This document shows positions 33,635 to 42,918 of a stretch of 64,000 nucleotides of DNA, one piece after another (the first letter of the stretch is position 1; each line of letters begins with the position of its first letter). The notes under the pieces were generated by a model. It searched no databases. It had not been told where the DNA came from and was given only the letters and a program-made list of their open reading frames with translations. The position numbers and the translations under genes are program-made. This DNA comes from JAHEKD01 sp965215945 (GTDB lineage: Bacteria; Pseudomonadota; Gammaproteobacteria; Arenicellales; JAHEKD01). The DNA is taken from positions 1-64,000 of the forward strand of contig CBDCFC010000021.1 of the NCBI GenBank assembly GCA_965215945.1, in the 5' to 3' direction.

Positions 33635-35068
33635 TTAGCTAAGAATGTCTTTCACGACTTTAGCACCTTCAACACCAGTTAACTTGAAATCAAGTCCCTG
33701 GAACTTGTAGGTGAGTCGATTATGGTCAATCCCCAGTTGATTAAGGATTGTTGCATTCAGATCATTAACGTGAACAGGATTCTCTGCGATGTTGTAACAG
33801 AACTCATCTGTCTTACCGTAGGTTATACCAGGTTTTATACCTCCGCCTGCCATCCACATAGAGAAGCAGCGCGGATGGTGATCACGTCCGTAGTTATCCT
33901 TTGTCAGTTTTCCCTGACAGTAGACTGTACGGCCGAATTCACCGCCCCAGATGACCAGAGTTTCATCAAGTAATCCATGATTTTTAAGATCTTGAACCAA
34001 TCCATAGCTTGCCTGATCAATATCTTTGCACTGTTTAGGCAAATGACCTGAAACATTAAAATGCTGGTCCCAACCGCGATGGAAGATCTGTACAGTTCTG
34101 ACATTTCGTTCAACCATTCTTCTGGCTAATAGACAGCTGGCAGCAAAAGTGCCCGGCTTAGTAACTTCGGGGCCGTAAAGGTCCAGAGTTGACTTTTTTT
34201 CCTTTGAAATATCAGTCAGCTCAGGAATGGAAGTCTGCATTTTAAAAGCCATTTCGTATTGTGAAATTCTGGCTTTAATTTCAGGGTCATTAATACCCTT
34301 AAACTTTTCCTCATTTAAAGCCGCCAGTCCATCCAGCATTTTACGTCTGGCATTTTGAGAAACGCCTTTAGGATTGCTCAAGTATAGTACCGGGTCACCT
34401 GAAGATCGCAGCGAAACACCCTGATGCTCTGAGGGAAGGAAGCCTGAACCCCAAAGTCTCTGATAGAGAGCCTGAGCGTCCTGTCGTCCCGTCCAGGTTG
34501 GAGTCATGACAACATAGTTTGGCAGGTTTTCATTCATTGAACCCATGCCGTAAGACAGCCAGGAGCCCATACTTGGTCTTCCGGGAATCTGATTGCCAGT
34601 CTGGATGTAGGTTATAGCTGGATCGTGGTTGATCTGCTCTGTATGCACAGTGTTAACTACACAAAGATCGTCAGCCATTTTAGCTGTCCAGGGCAGCAGC
34701 TCACTGAACCATGCACCGGATTTTCCATGTTGTTTAAACTTAAACTTGGATGGTGCGATAGGTATACGCGACTGCTTGGAGGTCATGGTTGTCAGGCGCT
34801 GACCTTTTCGGACTGAGTCCGGCAGGTCCTTGTCGAACATAGCTTCCATTTTTGGCTTGTAGTCCAGCATGTCCATCTGACAGGGGCCACCGGCCATAAA
34901 CAGCCAGATAACTCTCTTGGCCTTTGGAGCAAAATGAGGAATGTTTGCTTTGATATTTTCCTCTGCACTGGCCAGGCTGTTAAAGGACAGAGCTCCAAGT
35001 CCCAAAGCGGAAGTTTGCAGAAAATGACGACGAGTAAGATTAGCTTTATATTCTTCTAGTGGATTCAT
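33635..35068 (-). CDS. DUF1501 protein with Tat signal
   Basis: A 477-residue protein with a twin-arginine signal (TRRHFLQTSALGLGALS) and the DUF1501 fold, related to the alkaline phosphatase/sulfatase superfamily: KRVIWLFMAGGPCQMDMLDYKP, HDPAITYIQTGN, HRGWDQH, VIWGGEFGRT, GRDHHPRCFSMWMAGGGIKPG. These proteins are almost always paired with PSD1 proteins in PVC bacteria; substrates are unknown, with polysaccharide-related roles often proposed. The PSD1 gene lies 3 nt upstream in the same operon. Confidence 0.93.
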   Translation of the reverse strand: MNPLEEYKANLTRRHFLQTSALGLGALSFNSLASAEENIKANIPHFAPKAKRVIWLFMAGGPCQMDMLDYKPKMEAMFDKDLPDSVRKGQRLTTMTSKQSRIPIAPSKFKFKQHGKSGAWFSELLPWTAKMADDLCVVNTVHTEQINHDPAITYIQTGNQIPGRPSMGSWLSYGMGSMNENLPNYVVMTPTWTGRQDAQALYQRLWGSGFLPSEHQGVSLRSSGDPVLYLSNPKGVSQNARRKMLDGLAALNEEKFKGINDPEIKARISQYEMAFKMQTSIPELTDISKEKKSTLDLYGPEVTKPGTFAASCLLARRMVERNVRTVQIFHRGWDQHFNVSGHLPKQCKDIDQASYGLVQDLKNHGLLDETLVIWGGEFGRTVYCQGKLTKDNYGRDHHPRCFSMWMAGGGIKPGITYGKTDEFCYNIAENPVHVNDLNATILNQLGIDHNRLTYKFQGLDFKLTGVEGAKVVKDILS

Positions 35069-35071
35069 GAC

Positions 35072-38000
35072 TTACTCCTTCGTAATAACTTCATCGAGGT
35101 TAAGTAACTGATTGGCAAGCAGAGTCCATGAAGCTAATTCTACTTTCTCAATAGATTCATCTGCAGCACTTTCTCCCAGCTTAAGAAGCTCTTCTGCTTC
35201 CTTAGGGTTGGCAGAGTATACCTGTCGTATTTTATCAAGACTGGCATTTAAAATAACAGATTCCTTTTTACCGGGGTAGCGGGCCGTAAGAAGTCTAAAC
35301 ATCTTTTTGATGCGAATCTGTTCGTCTTTCTCTTCTTTGAGCAACTTAGTTGCGAGAACTCTGGCGGCTTCGATATACTGCACATCGTTCATTAGCTGTA
35401 GAGCCTGAAGCGGTGTATTGGTTCTTTCACGGCGAACAGTACAGGATTCCCTGTTTGGTGCATCAAATGCAGCCATCATCGGAGGCGGAGCAGTTCTTTT
35501 AATGAAAGTATACATTGTTCTGCGATAAAGGTTTTCGCCTTTGTCCTGTTTGAATATCCGCGTATTTGAACCGACATAGGCTACAGCCTTCCAAACTCCA
35601 TCGGGCTGATAAGGCTTAACCGGCTTTCCGCCTATTTTATTGATTAAGAGTCCTGATACAGCCAGGGCATTGTCACGAATCATTTCAGCATCCAGTCTGA
35701 ACCTTGGGCCGCGTGATAAAAGGCGGTTATATGGATCTATTTTTAATGCTTTGTCTGTTACTTTTGAACTTTGCTTATAAGTGTCGGACATGACAATGTA
35801 TTTGATCATTTTTTTAACATCCCAGCCCTCATGCATAAACTTGTAGGCAAGGTGATCAAGCAGTTGAGGATGACTTGGCCATTCTCCCTGTGATCCAAAA
35901 TCCTCAGCAGTTTTAACAATTCCCGTTCCAAAGAACTGCTGCCAGATGCGATTGATGGTAACTCTTGAAGTCAACGGATGATCTTTTAAAAGCAACCACT
36001 TGGCAAATCCCAGACGGTTCTTAGGAGCTCCTTCCGGGAAGTCAGGTAAAAATGCCGGTGTAGAAGGTTCTACTTTTTCTCCACGCTGATCATACTGTCC
36101 TCTTTCAAGTACATAAGCTCCACGTGGAGTTTTTCTTTCTTCCATGACCAAAGTCGTGGGAGTGGAGTTTTCGATTTTCTTTTTCTGTCCCTGAAAGGCC
36201 TGAAGTTTTTTATTGACTTCTTTATAGCCTTCACTGAAGTATTCCAGATAAAACTTATGAAGTTCACTTTTTTGCTTCTTGTTACGCTTCTTAGCTTCTG
36301 CTTTCAAAATATTGTCAACTGGCAGTTTGCCGTATAGAGCGACAACTTCCAAAGGATTTAAAGTGCGGTCAAAAACCATGACTTCATCAATTTCACCCTT
36401 AAATGGAGCACTTGTGTAACGGCGGCCGATATTAAGCGTGGCTTTGGATTTAATTGACTTGGTTAAGGTTTTATTATTCACTTTAACAGCCTGACTCTTA
36501 CCGTTAAAATAAATTTTAATTCCACTAGCGTTCGAAGAGCCGTCATAAGTCGCAAAAACGTGTACCCATTTATTCTTGGGAACTTTTGCATTGGTGGTGA
36601 CTTTTAGAGCATCTCCAGGCCAGTCGTTGATAATATGTACGACAGCTTTATCGCCTTCAAAATAGAGATCCCAGCCCCGATGGTAGCTGGTATTGTCCAT
36701 TTTTGAGATCAAAGTTGCTCCATTCAGGCCGTTGTGTTTGATCCAGCCGCCATAACTAAAGCCCTGATCTCTTTCAAAGTTGGCAAATTCCCCAACTTCT
36801 ACAAAGTCTTTGCCATCCAGTTTTAGCGCCTGGCCGGATTTTCCATTAGTAATATGCTTGGAAATATTTAGCTCTTTACTTTTCAACTGAGCAGTGGGAG
36901 CGGCAGTTCCTTCCATAGGAATTTCTAAGCTTTTAATTTCTTCAAATCTTAAATGAAGGTAGGGCTTTTCCGGTTTTTTAAGCTCAAGTTTGCCACTTTC
37001 TGCTTTTGTCAGCCATTCTTTATATTTTTGACTGTTCTGGCCATATGGAGCCAGTTCTTTATTCAAAGCAGCAATTTGTTTATCGAGCTCTGAAAGCTTT
37101 TTCTTATCTTCATCAGAATACAGATGAACAATTGGCGGAACTTTATCTTTGTTGCCGTCCATGGCGTTTTCTGTAATATTGTTGAAGAAGGCATACATAG
37201 AGTAAAACTCTTTCATGCTTATAGGATCAAACTTATGATCGTGGCAGGTCGCGCAGCCAGCCGTGAGGCCAAGCCAGACTGTAGATGTTGTTGAGGTTCT
37301 GTCGACCGCATAGCGAACATAGTATTCTTCAGCTATGGATCCACCTTCACTAGTAGTCACATTGCAACGGTTGAAACCTGAAGCTACTTGATTCTGAACA
37401 GTTCTGTCAGGCAGTAAATCCCCAGCCAGTTGTTCAGTTGTGAACTGATCAAAGGGCATGTTGCTGTTGTAAGCATTGATTACCCAGTCGCGGTAAGGCC
37501 ACATATTGCGATAGTTATCCAGGTGAAGTCCATGGGTGTCGCCATATCTTGCCGCATCCAGCCAATATCTAGCCATATGCTCTCCATATCTAGGAGACTT
37601 TAATAGGCGATCCACCAGCTTTTCATAAGCATTGGGCGATTTATCACTCAGAAAAGCATCCACCTCTGTAAGAGTGGGAGGAAGTCCGGTGATATCAAAT
37701 GTCAGGCGGCGAATCAAGGTTTCCTTGTTCGCTTCAGTCATCGGTGATAAGCCGGAGTTTTCAAGAGTAGCCAGGACAAATTTGTCGATAGGAGATTTTC
37801 CCCAACTGCCTTTTGTTTCTGGAGCTTTAGAGTTTTTAACAGGAATGAAAGCCCAGTGAGCTTCATAGACAGCTCCCTGCTCAATCCATTTCTTAATTAT
37901 CGCCTTTTCATACTTCGTGAGAGTCTTATGTGACTCTGGCGGAGGCATGATGTCATCTTCATCATCAGTATTTATTCTTTCCCACAAAGTTGACTCTGCA

Positions 38001-38245
38001 ACCTTACCGGGAACAACTGCAAATCTTTTTCCTTTCTTACTTAGGTTTTTAGTAGCACCTTCAAACGTGTGAAGCTGCAGCTTTCCTTTGACATGCTTTT
38101 CATCCGGCCCGTGGCAGTGAAAGCATTTGTCTGATAATATCGATCTAACATGCTCGTTAAATCTTACTTTTTCGGGAATTTGGTCCTGACCATACAAACA
38201 CACACATGAAATAGACACAACAACAGTTATTATCTTTCGCAACAT
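35072..38245 (-). CDS. PSD1-type cytochrome-like protein with LamG-like domain
   Basis: A 1057-residue exported protein from the ATG at 38245 (AGGTGA 7 nt upstream; the longer reading from 38272 adds nine residues). Order: signal peptide, PSCyt1 domain with a heme-type CFHCH, DUF1549 (SPIDKFVLATLENSGLSP ... ARYWLDAARYGDTHG) holding a second CATCH motif, a LamG/concanavalin-like insert at about residues 440-650 (GFSYGGWIKHNGLNG ... FKGEIDEVMVFDRTLNPLEV), then DUF1553 (HPLTSRVTINRIWQQFFGTGIV ... RERTNTPLQALQLMND). A c-type cytochrome role in periplasmic oxidation of a glycan is inferred for the family. It leads the operon with DUF1501 and is transcribed away from the ROK regulator. Confidence 0.93.
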   Translation of the reverse strand: MLRKIITVVVSISCVCLYGQDQIPEKVRFNEHVRSILSDKCFHCHGPDEKHVKGKLQLHTFEGATKNLSKKGKRFAVVPGKVAESTLWERINTDDEDDIMPPPESHKTLTKYEKAIIKKWIEQGAVYEAHWAFIPVKNSKAPETKGSWGKSPIDKFVLATLENSGLSPMTEANKETLIRRLTFDITGLPPTLTEVDAFLSDKSPNAYEKLVDRLLKSPRYGEHMARYWLDAARYGDTHGLHLDNYRNMWPYRDWVINAYNSNMPFDQFTTEQLAGDLLPDRTVQNQVASGFNRCNVTTSEGGSIAEEYYVRYAVDRTSTTSTVWLGLTAGCATCHDHKFDPISMKEFYSMYAFFNNITENAMDGNKDKVPPIVHLYSDEDKKKLSELDKQIAALNKELAPYGQNSQKYKEWLTKAESGKLELKKPEKPYLHLRFEEIKSLEIPMEGTAAPTAQLKSKELNISKHITNGKSGQALKLDGKDFVEVGEFANFERDQGFSYGGWIKHNGLNGATLISKMDNTSYHRGWDLYFEGDKAVVHIINDWPGDALKVTTNAKVPKNKWVHVFATYDGSSNASGIKIYFNGKSQAVKVNNKTLTKSIKSKATLNIGRRYTSAPFKGEIDEVMVFDRTLNPLEVVALYGKLPVDNILKAEAKKRNKKQKSELHKFYLEYFSEGYKEVNKKLQAFQGQKKKIENSTPTTLVMEERKTPRGAYVLERGQYDQRGEKVEPSTPAFLPDFPEGAPKNRLGFAKWLLLKDHPLTSRVTINRIWQQFFGTGIVKTAEDFGSQGEWPSHPQLLDHLAYKFMHEGWDVKKMIKYIVMSDTYKQSSKVTDKALKIDPYNRLLSRGPRFRLDAEMIRDNALAVSGLLINKIGGKPVKPYQPDGVWKAVAYVGSNTRIFKQDKGENLYRRTMYTFIKRTAPPPMMAAFDAPNRESCTVRRERTNTPLQALQLMNDVQYIEAARVLATKLLKEEKDEQIRIKKMFRLLTARYPGKKESVILNASLDKIRQVYSANPKEAEELLKLGESAADESIEKVELASWTLLANQLLNLDEVITKE

Positions 38246-38293
38246 ATTTTCTTCACCTGTTATATATTTCACGTACAGAAATTCAACGAATGA

Positions 38294-38310
38294 ATTTCAA
38301 TCATTGAACT
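38294..38310. promoter_or_regulatory. operator candidate A (ATTTCAATCATTGAA-type)
   Basis: ATTTCAATCATTGAACT differs from the perfect palindrome at 38451-38467 only in its last bases. It abuts and overlaps the -10 box of the PSD1 promoter by two bases, where a repressor would block transcription. Confidence 0.65.
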
Positions 38311-38337
38311 ATTATTCCGAACAATTAGGCATTTCAA
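38309..38337 (-). promoter_or_regulatory. promoter of the PSD1/DUF1501 operon
   Basis: On the minus strand TTGAAA (38337-38332), a 17-bp spacer and TAATAG (38314-38309) form a sigma70-type promoter about 64 nt before the PSD1 start. Operator candidate A begins at its -10 box. Confidence 0.55.
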
Positions 38338-38413
38338 GAATCATATTAAAGAAAGTTACATATATGCAAGTCATTGTACGATTTCGGTTAAAAAATATAC
38401 TTGGAAAATAGCG

Positions 38414-38435
38414 TTTTCTCCGAATCCGGAGAAAA
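38414..38435. repeat. perfect 9-bp inverted repeat between divergent genes
   Basis: TTTTCTCCG (38414-38422) and CGGAGAAAA (38427-38435) flank a 4-nt centre. It differs in sequence from the two ATTTCAATCATTGAAAT sites, so it may bind a second factor, or form a hairpin in RNA. Confidence 0.6.
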
Positions 38436-38450
38436 AAAAATAAGTTCAAA

Positions 38451-38467
38451 ATTTCAATCATTGAAAT
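38451..38467. promoter_or_regulatory. operator candidate B (perfect 17-bp palindrome)
   Basis: ATTTCAATCATTGAAAT is a perfect dyad (7-bp arms, 3-bp centre). Its centre is 157 bp from that of site A, close to 15 helical turns. A degenerate half copy (CAAGTCATTG) lies at 38367-38376. The adjacent ROK gene is the natural candidate binder. Confidence 0.65.
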
Positions 38468-38639
38468 TTTTGTGTAAGATATATTTGTATGGCAGGGTAT
38501 AAAGAATGTAGAGTAACAAAAATAAAACTTGTTCTATATATTCATTACCGGAGCAGGGGAATGTGACTCAGACTTTTTAAAGGTAAAGAATTTAAAAATT
38601 TGATTATTCTCAAGAGTTGGTTATCTTTAGGAAACAGGA

Positions 38640-39767
38640 ATGGTTATGGTAACACAAGACAAGCAAAAAAGTATTAATCAGCAGAGTGCTGCAGTCTATA
38701 ACAGACTGCTCATCATCAAGCTGTTGCGGAAGCATCGTCAATTGACAAGAACTCAGTTGGCCGAGTATACACAGCTGCAAAATTCCACCATGTCTTATAT
38801 CATTCGTGACTTTATAAACCGCGGAATTGTTATTGAAAGCGGTAAAAGAGAATCCGGCTCCGGAAACAAAAAGCAGACTTATTTACAGGTCAATCCGAAA
38901 ATGGGCTGGGTTATTGGAATCGTTATCCAAAATGTTTATGCCGAACTTGTTAAAGTTGACTATGCCGGAACGATTATCGACTCATGTAACTTCGAAGTAA
39001 GTGAAGACATTAAAACTCTTCCTGAATATTTGAAGAACAGACTTGAGCAGTGGTTTGAAGACAGAGGTCGTCCTCCTGGTCCTATGAAAGGATTGTGCCT
39101 TGGCCTTCCGGGAGTAGTAGATCCGGGTCGGGGAATCATTAAAGGTTCCAAATTCTTTAATGTAACTGACTATCCGATAGCCGATGATTTAAAATTTTAC
39201 TTCCCTCAGGCGGAGGTCATTATTGATAATGATGTACGTCAGTCCGCCCTGGCTGAGTATCATTGTGAAGGCTTCAATTTAAAAGATTTTCTCTTCTTCT
39301 ACTCGAACTACGCCAAAGCCGGAAATGGTATAAAAGCTAATTACTTTGGAACCTGTCAGTTTGTGAATGGCGAAATGGTAACCGGCATGACTAGGTCGGC
39401 GGGTGAGTTAAGCGGGATTCTTAATCCACATGACGGACCAGTTCTTTCTCAAAAGGATTGGGAACTTTTACAGGATCCTGATGGCGAATTGACTCCAGCT
39501 CTAAAAAATCTGGGAACCTGGATTCTTCCGTGGATGGAAAGCATCGCCTCTTTCACTGATCCGGGCAATATTGTCATGGGCGGCTCAATGAACTGGCAAA
39601 ACTCTAAGCTTCTTGAGATGATGAATGAAAGCCTGAATTCAAGATTGAATAGAAGTGGAGAGCGGGAGATTAAGATCTTAAAAGCTCAATCACCTGTACA
39701 GGGCGTTGCTTATGGCGCTGCCATTACTTTACTTGACCATCTGGCACCACAGCTTCTAAATCAATAA
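38640..39767 (+). CDS. ROK-family transcriptional regulator
   Basis: A 375-residue protein. The first about 75 residues are a winged helix-turn-helix (LIIKLLRKHRQLTRTQLAEYTQLQNSTMSYIIRDFINRGIVIES), followed by a ROK/sugar-kinase-fold domain (GLCLGLPGVVDPGRGIIKGSKFF, VIIDNDVRQSALAE). The zinc motif CxCGxxGC common in ROK proteins is absent, and no intact ATP-binding kinase signature is seen, so it is read as a sugar-responsive regulator. It is divergent from the PSD1/DUF1501 operon, which it may control. ATG at 38640, AGGAA upstream. Confidence 0.9.
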   Translation: MVMVTQDKQKSINQQSAAVYNRLLIIKLLRKHRQLTRTQLAEYTQLQNSTMSYIIRDFINRGIVIESGKRESGSGNKKQTYLQVNPKMGWVIGIVIQNVYAELVKVDYAGTIIDSCNFEVSEDIKTLPEYLKNRLEQWFEDRGRPPGPMKGLCLGLPGVVDPGRGIIKGSKFFNVTDYPIADDLKFYFPQAEVIIDNDVRQSALAEYHCEGFNLKDFLFFYSNYAKAGNGIKANYFGTCQFVNGEMVTGMTRSAGELSGILNPHDGPVLSQKDWELLQDPDGELTPALKNLGTWILPWMESIASFTDPGNIVMGGSMNWQNSKLLEMMNESLNSRLNRSGEREIKILKAQSPVQGVAYGAAITLLDHLAPQLLNQ

Positions 39768-39770
39768 AAT

Positions 39771-39799
39771 AAGCCCAGGCCAACCTTTGACCTGAGCTT
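39771..39799 (-). terminator. probable terminator of the gene at 39839
   Basis: Read on the minus strand, AAGCTCAGGT and GCCTGGGCTT form a 10-bp stem with two G-U pairs, followed by ATTTTATT. On the plus strand the same stem has C-A mismatches, so it works better leftward. Confidence 0.55.
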
Positions 39800-39838
39800 T
39801 CTATGTGCAGCATGATTATATTTAATTGTTTTTAGAAT

Positions 39839-40699
39839 TTAATAAGTGCTCTCTTCAAGCTTTTTGATTTTAAAGCCCTCGTAAATTTCCTTATCAATAA
39901 TCTTGGAAATTTCGATTGTATTAAACTGTCTATCTTCAGTGTTGTTTATCAGTTCCTTTAATTGAGTCCGAAAGTCTTCCGGTCTAAATTTGTAAAAAGG
40001 AGTTTTCTCGAAGGGTAAAAAGCGGCATTTTTGAAAGATTGCGTCCATATCTTTACGACTGACAAACCTTTCAATTACTTCCTGACTGGATCTAAAAAAC
40101 CATTTGTTTTGAGTTAGCTGTAAATGGTAGAAGTCAGCTTCAGGAACTGCGGTCCATTCATTTAAATTAATCTTGGCAATTGTATGAGCTTTGCCGTAGT
40201 GATTGAAAAAGTCAATTTTAGGAATCTTAAAAAGATTTTTAAGAAAATGAGAGGTCCATTGGTATGAGTAATTCCAGTACCAGGCTGTTTTTATTTTCTT
40301 GGATGGCACGGCATGGTATACATAGTCGTAGTGAAAGTCGAGATAGTCTCTCTTAACTCTGTGCCACTTCTGAATGAACCTTTTTGCCTTAAAAGTTTCA
40401 TCTCTGTTGATGTTTTCGGGATACATGATGCGGAACTTAAATTCCTGAGTTAAGTCGCCGATTTCATTAATTGCTTCACGGATCGTATTTGAGTTAGACG
40501 TTTTCAAGTCAATGCTTAAAAATACAACATTGTCTTCAGGGAAGAGGTTAAAAGTAAAGGCGGCTCCAGTGTCTAAGTTAAAGTATTCAAATGTTTCTTT
40601 AGTGCATTCGAAGTTTTTTCTACTGCTGAAGAAGCGGTGAATAGCTTCTTTTGACTGTCCCTGATCGATGGCAAATGAAAGATTCCAGTTGTGGTTCAT
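39839..40699 (-). CDS. hypothetical cytoplasmic protein
   Basis: A 286-residue protein without signal peptide or TM segment, rich in aromatic residues (several Trp/Tyr/Phe clusters such as WYWNYSYQW and FHYDYVYH). The first half alternates beta-type and helical sequence, the second is mostly helical and basic. No family is recognised. It is a single gene, divergent from the PLP enzyme and convergent with the ROK gene. Confidence 0.55.
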   Translation of the reverse strand: MNHNWNLSFAIDQGQSKEAIHRFFSSRKNFECTKETFEYFNLDTGAAFTFNLFPEDNVVFLSIDLKTSNSNTIREAINEIGDLTQEFKFRIMYPENINRDETFKAKRFIQKWHRVKRDYLDFHYDYVYHAVPSKKIKTAWYWNYSYQWTSHFLKNLFKIPKIDFFNHYGKAHTIAKINLNEWTAVPEADFYHLQLTQNKWFFRSSQEVIERFVSRKDMDAIFQKCRFLPFEKTPFYKFRPEDFRTQLKELINNTEDRQFNTIEISKIIDKEIYEGFKIKKLEESTY

Positions 40700-40940
40700 A
40701 AAGTCTGATCCTAAATTTGTTGTTTTAGCCCTTATCTACTGTCAGATAAATTTTGTCAGGAGCATTCGCACTAAGCTTGCCAACTTTGTGGTATTTTTTG
40801 TTGTACAGCTTAAAAATAGTTAAAATTTTAACAACAAAAATAAATTTAATTTTTTATGTATGGCTGTGGTGTAGTTTTTTGCATCATGCATGTTTTGGGT
40901 TCACAATATACTTAAGAGGTATTAAAAAATTGGAGGATTT

Positions 40941-42770
40941 ATGAATAAGAAGAACAAGCAACGCTTTGAATCTGCAAAAATTCTCAGTCCCAAAAGAAAA
41001 ACAAGCAAAGCTGCTAATATCAGCGACCTGGCAAATGAGCAATTAACTCACTTCAATATTTCTGCAAAAAGTGATCACGGGAAATCACTCTTGGCATTAA
41101 TGAAAAATATTTACGAATGTCAGTCTGACTTATCGGCTTTATGGAATACAACCTTAAATTGTTTGGAAGGCCTGGATAAAAGCGACAGAATATCCTTTTT
41201 CAATGCCAAGCGGTTTATTTGTTTTCAATTGGCAAAACTGCTCGATGGCCTACAAAACCCTATGCGTAAAAGCTATCAGGGGATAGTTGAAGAAAATTCG
41301 ACTAAAACAGCGAAAGGTCCTTATCCAATTTTTGATAATGTTACCGCTATCTTCAGTGCAACTCCGGTTATCACCAGGACAGCTACCTATCTATATGCCT
41401 GTACAGAATGGATAGATGACGCCTTTCAAGGTAAAGAATTACTTCATGAAATCTATTCCCGCCTTATGAATCCGACATCTGTAAGTCTGGCGAACCATAT
41501 AGTTGATCTTGAAGCAGGGAAAAGAGCAGATGAATACTTTGCCTGGAATTTTAATTCAGGAATGGCCGCCATAGACAGTATATTAAGTCACTTGCTGGGC
41601 TATCAGGATATTGTCATTGCGAGTAGAAACGTTTACGGTGGAACACACCAGCTTCTTCATGACTGGTTTGGGAAAAGCAGCAACCTTGATATTAAACTTG
41701 AGTTTTTTGATGGTTACACTGAGAAAGAGTACAGAAAGTTTTTAAAGAAGGTTCAAAAGAAATATTCCAAAGAACTTAAAGCTGGAAAGCATATTTACAC
41801 TTTCATAGAATCTCCCTGTAATCCACACGGTTATGTTTTGGAAGTCGCCGGAATTGCCAAAGCATCACATGAAAATGAAATTGATGTCATTTGTGATTGT
41901 ACAGTCGGAACACCATTTTTGACATCAACATTGAAAGCAGAAGATCCGATGGAAAGGCCGGACTTTGTAATTCACTCATATACTAAAGATATACTTGGTT
42001 CAGGAACCACTACTGCAGGAGTGGTCATTGGTCGCAATGAGCGCATGTTTATTCCTAAAAATGCTTCTGTTTCATGTCAAAGGTATGATGGTAAAGAGTG
42101 TGAGTACGGTTGGGAAAATACTCTCTTTTGGAATGTCTATTATATCAAAGGAGCCTTTTTAGATGCAGATAAAGCATTTGAAGTTTTAAATGGTATGCGG
42201 ACGATGGAGCTAAGAGTTTTACGAAAGTGCATAAGCACCATTGTATTTGCTGAGTTTCTTGATTCACACCTATTAGTGGAAGTGAAGTGCAACTATCTGA
42301 AAACAAATGAAAACCATTCTTTATTATGCAATAATCATCTGTCTCTTCCGGCTCCGCTATTTACTGTGAATATGGATAAGGCCGTAGAAAAGGGCCTTAA
42401 GATGGAGACCTTTAAACGCTTTTTTGACAGTCTGGAGCCGGTCTTCGGTCTACAGGTAAGTTTGGGACAAATGAATACAGTCGTGCTTTGTCCCGCTTTG
42501 ACTAGTCACTCAGAGTTATCCGAAAAAGCTCTAGAAGAAGCAGGGATCAGCAAGACAACAATTCGAGTGGCAATAGGTGATGAAGATCCACGAGCTTTAA
42601 TCGCTCATATTATCCGGGTTTGCAGTTCGACTGTCGATGACGATATAAAAGGCTTTTCGGCTAAGTTTTTAAAAGCCGAGAAAGTTGACCAGCTTTACAA
42701 AAGAGTTTATCTGGAAGTCCACGAAAAGCACATAGACTCACAACCCAGTCTGTATACTTCTCTAGCATAG
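40941..42770 (+). CDS. Cys/Met-metabolism-type PLP enzyme with N-terminal extension
   Basis: A 609-residue protein. Residues about 135-609 match the PLP-dependent gamma-synthase/lyase family (cystathionine gamma-synthase, methionine gamma-lyase): IYSRLMNPTS near 171, FNSGMAAIDSIL, ESPCNPHGYVLEV, DCTVGTPFLTS with D319 for the pyridine nitrogen, and HSYTKDILGSGTTTAG with PLP lysine K349. Normal members have about 390-430 residues, so the first about 130 are extra and unrecognised, with a basic start (KRKTSKAA). The exact substrate is open. GGAGG (40932-40936) fixes the ATG start. Confidence 0.85.
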   Translation: MNKKNKQRFESAKILSPKRKTSKAANISDLANEQLTHFNISAKSDHGKSLLALMKNIYECQSDLSALWNTTLNCLEGLDKSDRISFFNAKRFICFQLAKLLDGLQNPMRKSYQGIVEENSTKTAKGPYPIFDNVTAIFSATPVITRTATYLYACTEWIDDAFQGKELLHEIYSRLMNPTSVSLANHIVDLEAGKRADEYFAWNFNSGMAAIDSILSHLLGYQDIVIASRNVYGGTHQLLHDWFGKSSNLDIKLEFFDGYTEKEYRKFLKKVQKKYSKELKAGKHIYTFIESPCNPHGYVLEVAGIAKASHENEIDVICDCTVGTPFLTSTLKAEDPMERPDFVIHSYTKDILGSGTTTAGVVIGRNERMFIPKNASVSCQRYDGKECEYGWENTLFWNVYYIKGAFLDADKAFEVLNGMRTMELRVLRKCISTIVFAEFLDSHLLVEVKCNYLKTNENHSLLCNNHLSLPAPLFTVNMDKAVEKGLKMETFKRFFDSLEPVFGLQVSLGQMNTVVLCPALTSHSELSEKALEEAGISKTTIRVAIGDEDPRALIAHIIRVCSSTVDDDIKGFSAKFLKAEKVDQLYKRVYLEVHEKHIDSQPSLYTSLA

Positions 42771-42918
42771 TTAAAACTAAGTAGCCAGATTAAGAGCTTA
42801 TAACTAAAAAGTGCCTGGCACTTTATAGAATACGTGGATAAGAATTATGTAAGAGTTCAGATTGAGTTTTAATTCCTAATGGATTAAGTTAAAGGAGTCG
42901 TGTTAGAGAGGTTTACTC

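Noticed and set aside
40753..40944. 63-residue hydrophobic frame before the PLP enzyme
   Set aside because: No ribosome-binding site; it covers the AT-rich promoter/leader region of the PLP gene.
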